Positions 43,588-52,120 of a DNA stretch of 64,000 nt are shown here, one piece after another; position 1 is the stretch's first letter; every line of letters begins with the position of its first letter. Below the pieces are notes generated by a model. The model made no database searches. It had not been told where the DNA came from and was given only the letters and a program-made list of their open reading frames with translations. The position numbers were made by a program, and so were the translations under genes. This DNA comes from Lachnospiraceae bacterium MA2020. Its GTDB lineage: Bacteria; Bacillota; Clostridia; Lachnospirales; Lachnospiraceae. The DNA lies in the NCBI GenBank assembly GCA_000746015.1, contig JQKK01000010.1, positions 97,892-161,891 on the forward strand, written 5' to 3'.

Positions 43588-43632
43588 CGCAAAAAAGCCG
43601 CCCGTTTTTTCATGCCGGACGGCTTTTTGCGT
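43588..43632. terminator. Bidirectional terminator at the right end of the element
   Basis: CGCAAAAAAGCCG (43588-43600) and CGGCTTTTTGCG (43621 region, 43620-43632) form a long stem with T-runs on both strands. It insulates the parB operon from the chromosome. The rest of 43498-43715 holds the parB leader with a repeated GTGCAA and no gene. Confidence 0.85.
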
Positions 43633-43691
43633 AATGTGATAGCTCTGATTAAATTTTTTTGTAGGTGTAGGCTCCGAAAAGCCTTGATATT

Positions 43692-43710
43692 ACAGTGTTC
43701 CTATTAAAAC
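43692..43710. repeat. Right-end inverted repeat of the element
   Basis: ACAGTGTTCCTATTAAAAC, the counterpart of the left-end sequence at 20768-20790. Confidence 0.6.
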
Positions 43711-43715
43711 TCATT

Positions 43716-43722
43716 CATAAGA
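43716..43722. repeat. Right junction core, CATAAGA
   Basis: The second copy of the seven-base junction; it continues in frame into the 3' part of the glucanase gene. Confidence 0.8.
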
Positions 43723-44675
43723 GTGGAGAAACTATTGATGATGGAGATGCAAAAGAAATCCGTCCTGATGGAAACTACATTTATAATGGCAGCTTTGATC
43801 AGGGAGAAGCAAGACTTGGATATTGGGAAATCCCCGAGAAGGACAGAGCTTCAATATCAGTAACAAATAAGAAAAATTCCCGCGTGCTTAAGGTAGTGGC
43901 ATCGGAGAACGTATCAAAGGATAATCCGATAAAGCTTTCTGAGAGTGAGCTCTCACCTATATCAGCAGGAAAGTATGAGCTCAGCTTTGATGCATATACT
44001 GAGGATGGTGCAGAAAACGCTCTTACAGTGAAGATTGCAGATAACGAATATACACCAAAGCTTACAAAAGAAAATAAGCATTTCTCAGAAAAGATAACAG
44101 CAGAAAAGAATCTTGACAGAAAAGAATCAAATGTTGAGATACTTTTCACTGAGCCTGGCACATATTATCTTGATAATGTATTTTTATCAGAAGCAGCACT
44201 TATAAAGAATGGTTCATTTAATGCGGGTCTTTCAGGATTTACACCATATATTTATGATTCTGTAAAGGCTGATTATGTCGTTGACAACATGAATGGAAAC
44301 GATAACGCATTTGCTATTACGATAGAAGATACAGTAGCTGATACTGATGATAATTCATGGTATGTACATCTTAATCAGGATGGAGTTAATCTTGAAAAGG
44401 GAAAGAAGTACAGGATCTCATTTAAGGCTAAGTCTACTATAGAAAGACTCATCAAGTATTCACTTCAGGAATTTGAAGGAAGCTGGACAAACTATAGTAA
44501 TACCGGTTCTGTAGAGATTGGTCCGGAGTGGAAGACATTCAGTCATGAGTTTACTATGGAGAGCGAAAGTGATCCAAATACCAGATTTAACATCACAATG
44601 GGATCAGTTGATGGCAAGAGGATCCAGGAGAAGCACAGCGTATATATTGATGATATCGTGCTTGAAGAGGTAGGA

Positions 44676-44978
44676 GAAGAACCAGCAAAAGAAGAGCCGG
44701 CAAAGGAAGAACCAGTAAAAGAAGAACCAGCAAAAGAAGAGCCGGCAAAGGAAGAACCGGCTAAGGAAGAGCCAGCCAAGGCAGATCCAACAAAGGAAGA
44801 ACCAGCTAAAGAAGAACCGGCGAAGGATGAACCTGCAAAGGAAGAGCCAGCGAAGGAAGATCCGGCAAAGGAAGAACCAAGCAAGGAGCCTTCAGAAAAT
44901 AAGGTACCATCAGAGAACAAAGTACCTTCAGAAAACAAAGCACCATCAGAAAATAAAGCGCCTTCAGAAAATAAGGCA
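44676..44978 (+). repeat. Coding repeats KEEPA (about 14 units) and PSENK (5 units)
   Basis: KEEPA-type units run from about 44676 to 44888 with variants (VKEEP, KADPT, KDEPA, KEDPA). PSENK units run from 44889 to 44978. They make an extended, charged linker and are prone to length change by slippage. Confidence 0.9.
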
Positions 44979-45454
44979 TCTGAGCCGGAAACTAATAAGG
45001 AAGTAACAGTAGTTAAGGGTGATGCAAGCATTACTTATAATCCGGAAATCGTATTTGATGGCAGAAAGATCTCAAATAAGAGCTTTGGAAAGATAACACT
45101 TACATATGGCGGCAAGACCTATAACGCATCTAAAATAAAGGTTGATAAGAAGCGTAAGAAGATCAAGATCCTTAAGATAACACCAGCAGACAGGAAAGCG
45201 CAGAAAAAGATCAAGAAGCTGACTAGTGGAAAGAATGGTCTTGACTACACTGTTAAGGCTTATGAGGTTAAGGATAGCTCAGAAGTCAAGGCAATTTTTA
45301 ATAAGAAGGGCAGCCTGACAGATGTGAAGATCAAGATAGGTGATGTAAATTATAAGTGTAAGAAAAATGAGTTTGAATATGATAAAGATAGCAGCAATAT
45401 CATATTTAAGAGTGAAAATCTGACAGGAAGCTATAAGGTTTCCAAGTAATAATA

Positions 45455-45496
45455 AAAAACTTCCCAATACCATTATTGGTATTTGGGAAGTTTTTT
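45455..45496. terminator. Bidirectional terminator after the glucanase gene
   Basis: AAAAAACTTCCCAA and ATACCA pair with TTGGTAT and TTGGGAAGTTTTTT around a short loop. It separates two convergent genes. Confidence 0.88.
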
Positions 45497-45504
45497 GCAT
45501 ATAT

Positions 45505-45945
45505 TTATCTGTTTGATCTTATAACGCTTTTTACAAGTGCACGGTTTCTATCATGCATGTTCCATGAGCTGATGCCGAGCAGAAGCAGTGAGCCAATTAC
45601 TGATACGGCAATGACAAGGATGCTTTCTGAGAAGAGTGAGCCGTAAGCAAGGAGGATAAATCCTAATGCAAAGTATGAATCAAAAAGCAGGATACCGAAT
45701 GCATTGATCTTTTTTGCAAGGCTGTCTGAATCTGTTGCAAGATATATAACTAATGAAACGATCAGGCAGATGCTCATAAGCACTATCATAGCTGATACGG
45801 CAACCATAATGGCAAATACACCGCCTAATGCATCACAAAATCTTGATATAAATCTAAACATTACCGGTGCTGTTGCACATAACATAGTTATGATAACTGC
45901 GAGTGACAAAACTGCTTTACCTGTGCTGATCGATTTGGTGTTCAT
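45505..45945 (-). CDS. Small membrane protein of unknown function
   Basis: ATG 45945 follows AAAGGAG and gives 146 residues (MNTKSISTGKAVLS...). Four transmembrane helices are visible, with a hydrophilic loop ATDSDSLAKKINAFG in the middle and a basic end. No family is recognised. It is convergent with the glucanase gene and divergent from the cobalamin operon. Confidence 0.7.
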   Translation of the reverse strand: MNTKSISTGKAVLSLAVIITMLCATAPVMFRFISRFCDALGGVFAIMVAVSAMIVLMSICLIVSLVIYLATDSDSLAKKINAFGILLFDSYFALGFILLAYGSLFSESILVIAVSVIGSLLLLGISSWNMHDRNRALVKSVIRSNR

Positions 45946-46126
45946 TAAATACTCCTTTTTTGATATGATTATGTTTGTGTTAAATATGTTTAATAGCGGA
46001 TTGTACGCTATTAAAAGACACTGTGTACGCATATAGCATACATTTTTGACTTTTTGAGTATACAATATGCATACTTACATTACAAGTTCTATTTTTAATA
46101 CAATATAATACAAGTTGAGGATGATA

Positions 46127-47560
46127 ATGAAAAATATAATGATACAGGGCACTATGTCGGGAGCCGGCAAGAGCCTGCTGGTTGCGGGACTTTGCCGGGT
46201 ACTCAAGGAGGATGGCTATTCTCCTGCACCGTTTAAGTCACAAAATATGGCACTTAATTCATATATAACAAAATCGGGTCTTGAGATGGGAAGAGCCCAG
46301 GTGACGCAGGCGGAGGCGGCAGGACTTGAGCCGTCTGCTCTGATGAACCCGATACTATTGAAGCCGACCACAGATACAGGCTCGCAGGTCATAGTAAATG
46401 GCAGGGTACGCGATAACATGAGCGCCAGAGACTATTTCGCCTATAAGAAAGCGCTGATTCCAGAAGTGATGGAGGCGTATGGAAGGCTTGCTGAAATGTA
46501 TTCGCCTATAGTGATAGAGGGGGCAGGGAGCCCGGCTGAGATAAATTTGAGAAAAAATGATATTGTAAATATGGGGCTTGCCGAGATGGTAGATGCTCCT
46601 GTGCTTTTGGTCGGGGATATTGACAGAGGTGGAGTTTTTGCGCAGCTTCTCGGGACAGTAGAGTGGCTCAGCAAAGAAGAAAGAGCACGCGTGAAAGGCT
46701 TCATAATTAATAAGTTCCGCGGGGATGCTTCACTTCTTGACGATGGACTTCGTATGCTGGAGGAGAGGACAGGAATTCCGGTGCTTGGAGTAGTGCCGTA
46801 TGTGCAGCTTGACCTGCCGGATGAGGACTCACTTACGGAAAGATTTGCTTCAAAAAAATCTGAGATAATAGATATAGTAGTTGTGAGACTGCCTCATATT
46901 TCAAATTTCTCTGATTTTGATGTGTTTGAAGGAATAGAGGGAGTCTCCTTGAGATATGCATCAAGGACAGATGAGCTGAGAAATCCTGACATGATGATCA
47001 TCCCGGGTACAAAAAACACGATCGATGATCTGAGATGGCTGCGTGAGAGCGGCATGGAGACAGCAGTGCTTCATTATGCGGAAAAGGGTATAGTTTTTGG
47101 CATATGCGGCGGATATCAGATGCTTGGTAAAAATGTTGCAGATTCGGATAGTGTAGAGTGCGGCGGTGAAATGAGAGGCATGGGACTTTTAAATATCGAT
47201 ACAGTCCTTACAAAAGAAAAAAAGAGAACCCAGGTCAAGGATAGATTTACTGGTATTACGGGTGCTCTTAGCGCTCTCGAAGGCATGGAGTATGAGGGCT
47301 ATGAAATACACATGGGAAGGAGCAGCACTGATTTTGCATCAAATGGAAATATTTATGGAAGCTACGTACATGGTATTTTTGATGCACCGGGAGTGGCGGA
47401 AACTATCATAAAAATACTCTTGCAGCGTCGTGGACTTGATGCGGGTAGCTTAAAGGTGATGAGTGAAAAAGAAAGACGGGAGAATTCATACAAAATTTTG
47501 GCAAATGTACTGAGAAAAAGCCTAAATCTTGATAAGATATATGAGATAATTGACCTATAG
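46127..47560 (+). CDS. cobQ: Cobyric acid synthase (CbiP/CobQ)
   Basis: ATG 46127 ([16 protein letters not shown]) is preceded by GAGG six bases upstream; the frame is open from TTG 46115. The 477-residue amidotransferase has an ATP-binding GTMSGAGKS motif, the family block [12 protein letters not shown] and a class-I glutaminase domain with Cys in [10 protein letters not shown] and His in YVHGIFD. It amidates four side chains of adenosyl-cobyrinate diamide. It opens the cobalamin operon in this window. The 181-bp region before it shows no cobalamin riboswitch box. Confidence 0.94.
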   Translation: MKNIMIQGTMSGAGKSLLVAGLCRVLKEDGYSPAPFKSQNMALNSYITKSGLEMGRAQVTQAEAAGLEPSALMNPILLKPTTDTGSQVIVNGRVRDNMSARDYFAYKKALIPEVMEAYGRLAEMYSPIVIEGAGSPAEINLRKNDIVNMGLAEMVDAPVLLVGDIDRGGVFAQLLGTVEWLSKEERARVKGFIINKFRGDASLLDDGLRMLEERTGIPVLGVVPYVQLDLPDEDSLTERFASKKSEIIDIVVVRLPHISNFSDFDVFEGIEGVSLRYASRTDELRNPDMMIIPGTKNTIDDLRWLRESGMETAVLHYAEKGIVFGICGGYQMLGKNVADSDSVECGGEMRGMGLLNIDTVLTKEKKRTQVKDRFTGITGALSALEGMEYEGYEIHMGRSSTDFASNGNIYGSYVHGIFDAPGVAETIIKILLQRRGLDAGSLKVMSEKERRENSYKILANVLRKSLNLDKIYEIIDL

Positions 47561-47586
47561 TTAAGTGTCTTTACATGGAGGTAGTT

Positions 47587-47862
47587 ATGCGTAAAGAAAT
47601 GGATTATGATTCTTGGCTTGACTGGTTTATTATCGATCATAAATTAAATATACAGGAGATTCTCATAGAAGAGATACTTGATGGGCAGCCATACAAGATA
47701 AAGATGGTTGATTTTTTGAATAAAACCCGCACAATGAACAGCGTAGTGCAGCATGAGATACGAGGACAGATGCTCAAATGTACTTATACTAATAAGAGTG
47801 TGAGCAAATATCTGCAGGATATCTGCAGGAAATTTATTACAGACGGGAAGATATTATTATGA
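47587..47862 (+). CDS. Unknown 91-residue protein in the cobalamin operon
   Basis: ATG 47587 follows GGAGG. The protein (MRKEMDYDSWLDWFIIDHK...) is mixed in charge, has no transmembrane helix and no motif I recognise. It overlaps cobU by 4 nt, so it is translated with the pathway. It could be a small accessory or regulatory protein. Nothing more can be said from sequence. Confidence 0.65.
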   Translation: MRKEMDYDSWLDWFIIDHKLNIQEILIEEILDGQPYKIKMVDFLNKTRTMNSVVQHEIRGQMLKCTYTNKSVSKYLQDICRKFITDGKILL

Positions 47863-48383
47863 TACTGGTAACTGGAGGAAGTGGCAGCGGCAAATCAGAA
47901 TGGGCGGAAAAGTGCGCCATGGAGGCAGCTAACGGTGGAAAACTATATTATCTGGCGACGATGAATAATGAGGGGGAAGAGGCAAGTCGCCGCATTAAAC
48001 GACATAGAGACTTGCGCCTTGGCAAGGGTTTTGATACCATAGAGGAAGGTATGGATGTGAGTCGTGTTTTACAGAGAGCAGGATCATCAGATACCGTTCT
48101 TTTGGAGGATCTTTCTAATCTGCTTGCAAACCTCAGATATTCAGCAGGTCTTGAGTTTTCAGATTCGGAAAAGATCATTTTAAGAGGGATAGAAAAGCTG
48201 TCAGATGGAGTAAGGGAGCTTGTAATAGTTTCCAATGACATTTTTGCAGATGGCTATGAATACCCTTCGGAAACAGAAGAATACATGAAAACTTTAGCAA
48301 GATTAAATATAGGATTCGCAGCTTCCTCACATACGGTAGTAGAGGTAGTAGCTGGAATCAGCATATATCATAAAAGAAAATGA
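47859..48383 (+). CDS. cobU: Adenosylcobinamide kinase/guanylyltransferase (CobU)
   Basis: The 174-residue protein has the P-loop GGSGSGKS (6-13), the guanylylated-His region RRIKRHRDLR (H49) and the later VIVSNDIF strand of CobU. It phosphorylates adenosylcobinamide and adds GMP before lower-ligand attachment. It overlaps cobS by 4 nt. Compared with classical CobU, the SNEVG block is changed to SNDIFADG; the canonical block is instead present in the shorter protein at 49163. Confidence 0.88.
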   Translation: MILVTGGSGSGKSEWAEKCAMEAANGGKLYYLATMNNEGEEASRRIKRHRDLRLGKGFDTIEEGMDVSRVLQRAGSSDTVLLEDLSNLLANLRYSAGLEFSDSEKIILRGIEKLSDGVRELVIVSNDIFADGYEYPSETEEYMKTLARLNIGFAASSHTVVEVVAGISIYHKRK

Positions 48384-49153
48384 CAGTATTACATTCGTTT
48401 TGCATCGCAATAGCGATGTATTCAAGGATTCCGGTTCCATCTCCTGAATGGAACGAGGAAAATATGAAATATTCTATAGCATTTTTTCCATTCGTGGGCG
48501 TAGTGATAATGGTAGCTTTGTGCATATGGCATTTTGCTGCGCAGCTTATCGGAGCAACGTCTCTTTGTACAGCTATGATAGGCGCTGCTATCCCGGTGCT
48601 CATATCCGGAGGTATACATCTGGACGGCTTTATGGATACCTCTGATGCGTTCAATTCACATATGGATAGGGAGAAAAAGCTGCAGATCTTAAAAGATCCC
48701 CATATCGGGGCTTTTTCAGTCATAAGTATCATTACATATTTTTGTCTCTTTTTAGGAGGCTATGTACTGGCAGCCCGTGATGCAGAGATGCTGTTTGTGA
48801 TATCATCAGGGTTTGTGCTCTCACGCATACTTTCCGCGCTTGGAGTTGTAAGCTTTAAGTGTGCAAAGGGTGACGGTCTGCTCTATACTTTTGCAAGTAA
48901 TACAGATTTAAAAAAGGTCAGGCTGATACTTGCATTAGAGCTTATAGTTTATTCGGGACTAATGCTTTACTATGATTTTGCAGCAGTAGTGATAGCATTG
49001 GTTTTGAATGGTCTTTTCATGGTCTATTACTATTTAAAATGTAAAAAAGAGCTTGGCGGTATTACCGGAGATACATGCGGATACTTTTCTTCGGTTTCGG
49101 AGTGTATTACCGTTTTTGCAGCTGCTATAGCTTTTGTAATAGGCAGGATCTGA
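48380..49153 (+). CDS. cobS: Cobalamin synthase (adenosylcobinamide-GDP ribazoletransferase)
   Basis: The 257-residue polytopic membrane protein has the CobS blocks YSRIPVPSPEW, GGIHLDGFMDTSDAF and GITGDTCGY. It joins adenosylcobinamide-GDP to alpha-ribazole at the membrane. It is translationally coupled to cobU. Confidence 0.94.
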   Translation: MTVLHSFCIAIAMYSRIPVPSPEWNEENMKYSIAFFPFVGVVIMVALCIWHFAAQLIGATSLCTAMIGAAIPVLISGGIHLDGFMDTSDAFNSHMDREKKLQILKDPHIGAFSVISIITYFCLFLGGYVLAARDAEMLFVISSGFVLSRILSALGVVSFKCAKGDGLLYTFASNTDLKKVRLILALELIVYSGLMLYYDFAAVVIALVLNGLFMVYYYLKCKKELGGITGDTCGYFSSVSECITVFAAAIAFVIGRI

Positions 49154-49162
49154 GGAAAAAAG

Positions 49163-49489
49163 ATGATATTGATAATAGGCGGATTTGCACAGGGCAAGGA
49201 AAGTTTTGCAAAAGAAAAATATCCGGACAGAAAGATATATGACAATCTGGCAAAAATCTTCAGACAGAGAATGAAAGAGGATGGAGAGCCGGAAAAAGAG
49301 ATAATGAAGCTTGTGGATGAGGATCCGGATGCTGTATTTATCTCAGACGAAGTAGGAAGTGGAGTAGTGCCTATGGACAAATTTGAACGGGACTATCGTG
49401 AAAGACTGGGTCGATGTCTTTGTGAGCTTGCAAAACGAGCTGATACGGTTGAACGTGTTTTCTGCGGCATAGGTACAAAGATCAAATGA
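49163..49489 (+). CDS. Short CobU-like protein
   Basis: The 108-residue protein has a P-loop-like GGFAQGKES at the N-terminus, followed directly by the C-terminal CobU blocks VFISDEVGSGVVPMDKFER and VFCGIGTKIK. The middle third of CobU, which includes the guanylylated His region, is missing. It may be a kinase-only form, a partner of the longer CobU, or a decayed copy. Its intact frame and 4-nt overlap with cbiB argue for function. Confidence 0.75.
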   Translation: MILIIGGFAQGKESFAKEKYPDRKIYDNLAKIFRQRMKEDGEPEKEIMKLVDEDPDAVFISDEVGSGVVPMDKFERDYRERLGRCLCELAKRADTVERVFCGIGTKIK

Positions 49490-50457
49490 TAGGTGTACAT
49501 TTTATAACATTTGCAGTGGGTTTTATACTTGATCTGCTGCTCGGGGATCCAAGGTGGTGCCCGCATATTGTAGTTTTTATAGGTAAGCTGATATCTTTCC
49601 TTGAAAAGATATTATATCCAAAGAAACGCTCAAAAGTAATTGAGTTTATGAGTGGTCTGATATTGGAAGTGATAGTGCTGGCTGTCACGTTTGCAGTCAC
49701 GGTTGCTTTAGCGGGACTTGCATATAGGGCAGGATTTATTTTTGGAGTTATATTTGAATGTCTGATAGCATGGCAGACATTGGCACTAAAGGGGCTAAAG
49801 ACAGAGAGCATGAAGGTTTATGATGCGCTCGTCAGGGGTGATGTAGAGGGCGCAAGGCATGCTGTTTCGATGATAGTCGGGCGTGATACAAGCGTACTTG
49901 ATGATAAGGGAATAATGAGAGCTGCGGTAGAAACAGTAGCGGAAAACGCATCGGATGGCGTGATCGCGCCGATGTTGTTTTTGTGCTTTACAGGACCTAT
50001 TGGTGCAGTGCTTTATAAAGCGGTCAATACCATGGACTCCATGATAGGTTACAAAAATGACCGCTATCTGTACTTTGGAAGGGCAGCAGCTAAGACGGAT
50101 GATCTCTTAAATCTCATTCCGGCAAGGCTTACAGCAGTTTTTATGATCTTTTGCTGTATGTTTGCCGATGAAGCATTTGAGTTTGAGCGAGCTTTTCACA
50201 CATGGAGACGTGACAGATACAATCATGCTTCTCCAAACTCGGCACAGGGCGAGTCTGTTATGGCTGGAGCACTTGGAATAAGGCTTGCAGGAGATGCGGT
50301 CTATTTTGGAAAACTTGTCTTAAAGCCATATATTGGCGACGATATAAGAGAGATAGAGGCTGAGGATATCAAAAGGGCTAATTCCCTTTTGTACAGCACA
50401 GCTTTAGTTGCATGGCTTTTAGGGCTTATATCTATAATATTAATGGAGCTATTTTAA
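49486..50457 (+). CDS. cbiB: Adenosylcobinamide-phosphate synthase CbiB
   Basis: The 323-residue membrane protein has the CbiB blocks LLGDPRWCPHIVVFIGKLI, ENASDGVIAPM, NTMDSMIGYKNDRY and DRYNHASPNSAQGESVMAG. It attaches aminopropanol phosphate to cobyric acid. Its stop lies against the next start (TAA ATG), and that gene makes the aminopropanol phosphate donor. Confidence 0.94.
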   Translation: MIGVHFITFAVGFILDLLLGDPRWCPHIVVFIGKLISFLEKILYPKKRSKVIEFMSGLILEVIVLAVTFAVTVALAGLAYRAGFIFGVIFECLIAWQTLALKGLKTESMKVYDALVRGDVEGARHAVSMIVGRDTSVLDDKGIMRAAVETVAENASDGVIAPMLFLCFTGPIGAVLYKAVNTMDSMIGYKNDRYLYFGRAAAKTDDLLNLIPARLTAVFMIFCCMFADEAFEFERAFHTWRRDRYNHASPNSAQGESVMAGALGIRLAGDAVYFGKLVLKPYIGDDIREIEAEDIKRANSLLYSTALVAWLLGLISIILMELF

Positions 50458-51498
50458 ATGCACGGTGGAGATATATATAGAAACAATATAAGTCATGACT
50501 TCTCGGTAAATATTAATCCACTTGGGATACCGGAGAGTGTGAAAATGGCACTTCATGATGCTGTGGAGCTGTCTATACATTATCCCGATATCAGATCGGA
50601 TGCGCTGGTTTCAGATCTGGCGGAGAAGCTTGCCATAAAAAAAGATAAGATACTTCTTGGGAATGGGGCATCGGAGCTGTTTACAGCGGTCATGATGCAC
50701 CTTAGACCTGCCAAGACGTTGATCGCCACGCCTTCTTTTAGCGGATACAGACGGTCTGCAATTGCTGCCGGCTCTAAGGTTGCCCGTTTTGAATTGAAAA
50801 GTGAAGAAGGCTTTGTGGTAACGGAAAGATTTGTAGATACCTTATCTGCTTCAGAGGATATAGATGCAGTAATTATCGCAAATCCAAACAATCCTACAGG
50901 AAAGCTTATAGAAAAAAAGCTTATAGAAAGAATAGTGAAATGCTGTCAGATAAAGGGCATAAAGGTGATCTTGGACGAGTGTTTTATGGTGCTTTCGGGA
51001 CAGTCTGATGGCTATAGCATGATAGATATGATAGACTGCTACCAAAATCTTTTGATAGTAAGGTCGTTTACCAAGACCTATGCAATACCGGGAGTAAGGC
51101 TTGGATATCTGATATGCTCAGATAAAGAGCTGATGAAAGGTATAGCAGAAGCAATACCGGAGTGGAATATCTCATGCTTTGCAGAGAAGGCCGGGGTTGC
51201 AGCACTTAAAGAAGAAACTTACGTTAAAGAAAGTGTCGGACTTATAGCAAAAGAGAGAAAATGGCTGTCTGACAGACTCGCTGGCTGCGGCTTTAAGGTA
51301 GTAGCGTCTGATGCTGATTTTATACTTTTTTATACAGAAGTGCCGCTCTATGAGATGCTTTTGAAAAAAGGGATACTCATACGAGACTGCAGCAATTTTG
51401 AAGGACTGGGCAAAGGGTGGTACAGGATAGCGGTAAAAAAGCATGATGAAAATAAGATTTTGATGGAAAGGATAGAGGAAGCTTTGAATGGAGCTTGA
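50458..51498 (+). CDS. cobD: L-threonine-phosphate decarboxylase CobD
   Basis: The 346-residue PLP enzyme of the aminotransferase fold has the family block NPNNPTGKLI, the aspartate of ILDECFMVLSG and the PLP-Lys in SFTKTYAIPGVRLGY. The N-terminus MHGGDIYRN is typical of CobD. It makes (R)-1-amino-2-propanol phosphate for CbiB. Histidinol-phosphate aminotransferase is the close relative, excluded by context. Confidence 0.92.
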   Translation: MHGGDIYRNNISHDFSVNINPLGIPESVKMALHDAVELSIHYPDIRSDALVSDLAEKLAIKKDKILLGNGASELFTAVMMHLRPAKTLIATPSFSGYRRSAIAAGSKVARFELKSEEGFVVTERFVDTLSASEDIDAVIIANPNNPTGKLIEKKLIERIVKCCQIKGIKVILDECFMVLSGQSDGYSMIDMIDCYQNLLIVRSFTKTYAIPGVRLGYLICSDKELMKGIAEAIPEWNISCFAEKAGVAALKEETYVKESVGLIAKERKWLSDRLAGCGFKVVASDADFILFYTEVPLYEMLLKKGILIRDCSNFEGLGKGWYRIAVKKHDENKILMERIEEALNGA

Positions 51499-52120
51499 AT
51501 ATGTACTTCCAAAGGATATAGAGAAGCGAAGCTTTGAGATAATTGAAAAGGAGCTTGAGAGTTTAGGGTTTCATGTACCGGAGGATCAAAGATGTGTGAC
51601 TATGAGGGCGATACACACAAGCGCTGATTTTGAGTATGCGCATACCCTTAAGTATTCAGCTAATGCGGTAGAAGTGGCGCGTGAGCTGATCAGGAGCGGT
51701 GCGGATATAGTCACGGATACAAACATGGCATGGTCGGGTGTGAGCAAAAAGACGCTGGAAAAATATGGCGGCACTGTGCATTGCTTCATGACAGACGGCG
51801 ATGTGGCTGACGAAGCAAAGCGCCGCAACGTCACAAGAGCATATGTAAGTATGGAAAAGGCGGCAAGAGATATTGAAAAGCCTGTGATATTTGCTATAGG
51901 AAATGCTCCGACCGCACTTGTGAGCCTTTATGACATGATGCAGAAGGGAATATACAGACCTGCATTTGTCATAGGTGTGCCGGTAGGTTTTGTAAACGTA
52001 GTAAGGTCAAAAGAGCTTATAATAGAAAGCGGTGTAGACAGTATTGTAAATATCGGCAGAAAGGGCGGAAGCAACATTGCGGCAGCTATATGCAATGCGC
52101 TTTTGTATTCGATACAATGA
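51488..52120 (+). CDS. cbiC: Cobalt-precorrin-8 methylmutase CbiC
   Basis: The 210-residue protein carries catalytic His43 in MRAIHTSADFEYA and the block VGFVNVVRSKELI. It moves a methyl group from C11 to C12 to give cobyrinate. It overlaps cobD by 11 nt. Confidence 0.94.
   Translation: MELEYVLPKDIEKRSFEIIEKELESLGFHVPEDQRCVTMRAIHTSADFEYAHTLKYSANAVEVARELIRSGADIVTDTNMAWSGVSKKTLEKYGGTVHCFMTDGDVADEAKRRNVTRAYVSMEKAARDIEKPVIFAIGNAPTALVSLYDMMQKGIYRPAFVIGVPVGFVNVVRSKELIIESGVDSIVNIGRKGGSNIAAAICNALLYSIQ

Larger units (their letters stand above)
20764..43722. mobile_element. Integrative conjugative element, Tn1549-like backbone with serine recombinase (22,959 bp)
   Basis: The boundaries are set by CATAAGA at both junctions, by a broken glucanase frame that rejoins exactly, and by related inverted sequences just inside each end. 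Base composition changes sharply to GC-rich inside. Contents, mostly minus strand: large serine recombinase, sigma-like factor, KTR protein, ABC/TetR cargo, relaxase, MobC, Cys-rich VLP protein, DUF4366, DUF4315, NlpC/P60 hydrolase, VirB4, PrgI, DNA methyltransferase, SpoVG-like protein, VirB6, Maff2, VirD4, PcfB and ParB-like protein. The transfer genes form a type IV secretion set. No replication initiator, primase or helicase was seen, so the element is compact or reduced. Confidence 0.93.
43716..45449 (+). pseudogene. Orphaned 3' part of the GH16 glucanase gene
   Basis: The frame enters from the junction as His-Lys-Ser-Gly-Glu and runs 577 codons to TAA. A GTG at 43695, in element DNA, could start it but has no ribosome site and no signal peptide would be made. 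Two CBM4/9-like beta-sandwich modules (NYIYNGSFDQ to YYLDNVFLS; LIKNGSFNAG to YIDDIVLEEV) are followed by Lys-Glu-Glu-Pro-Ala repeats, Pro-Ser-Glu-Asn-Lys repeats and a basic C-terminal domain of ~145 residues with alternating Lys and hydrophobic residues. These parts would anchor or spread the enzyme on polysaccharide or wall. Removal of the element restores them to the enzyme. Confidence 0.9.

Noticed and set aside
43695..43715. GTG at 43695 as the start of a new gene from the element end
   Set aside because: No ribosome site and no signal peptide; the frame is explained as the split glucanase gene.
44676..44978. CRISPR-like repeat array
   Set aside because: The repeats are contiguous in-frame codons (KEEPA, PSENK) without spacers and with no cas genes.
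45946..46126. Cobalamin riboswitch
   Set aside because: No B12-box-like sequence or long structured leader could be seen; a covariance search would be decisive.
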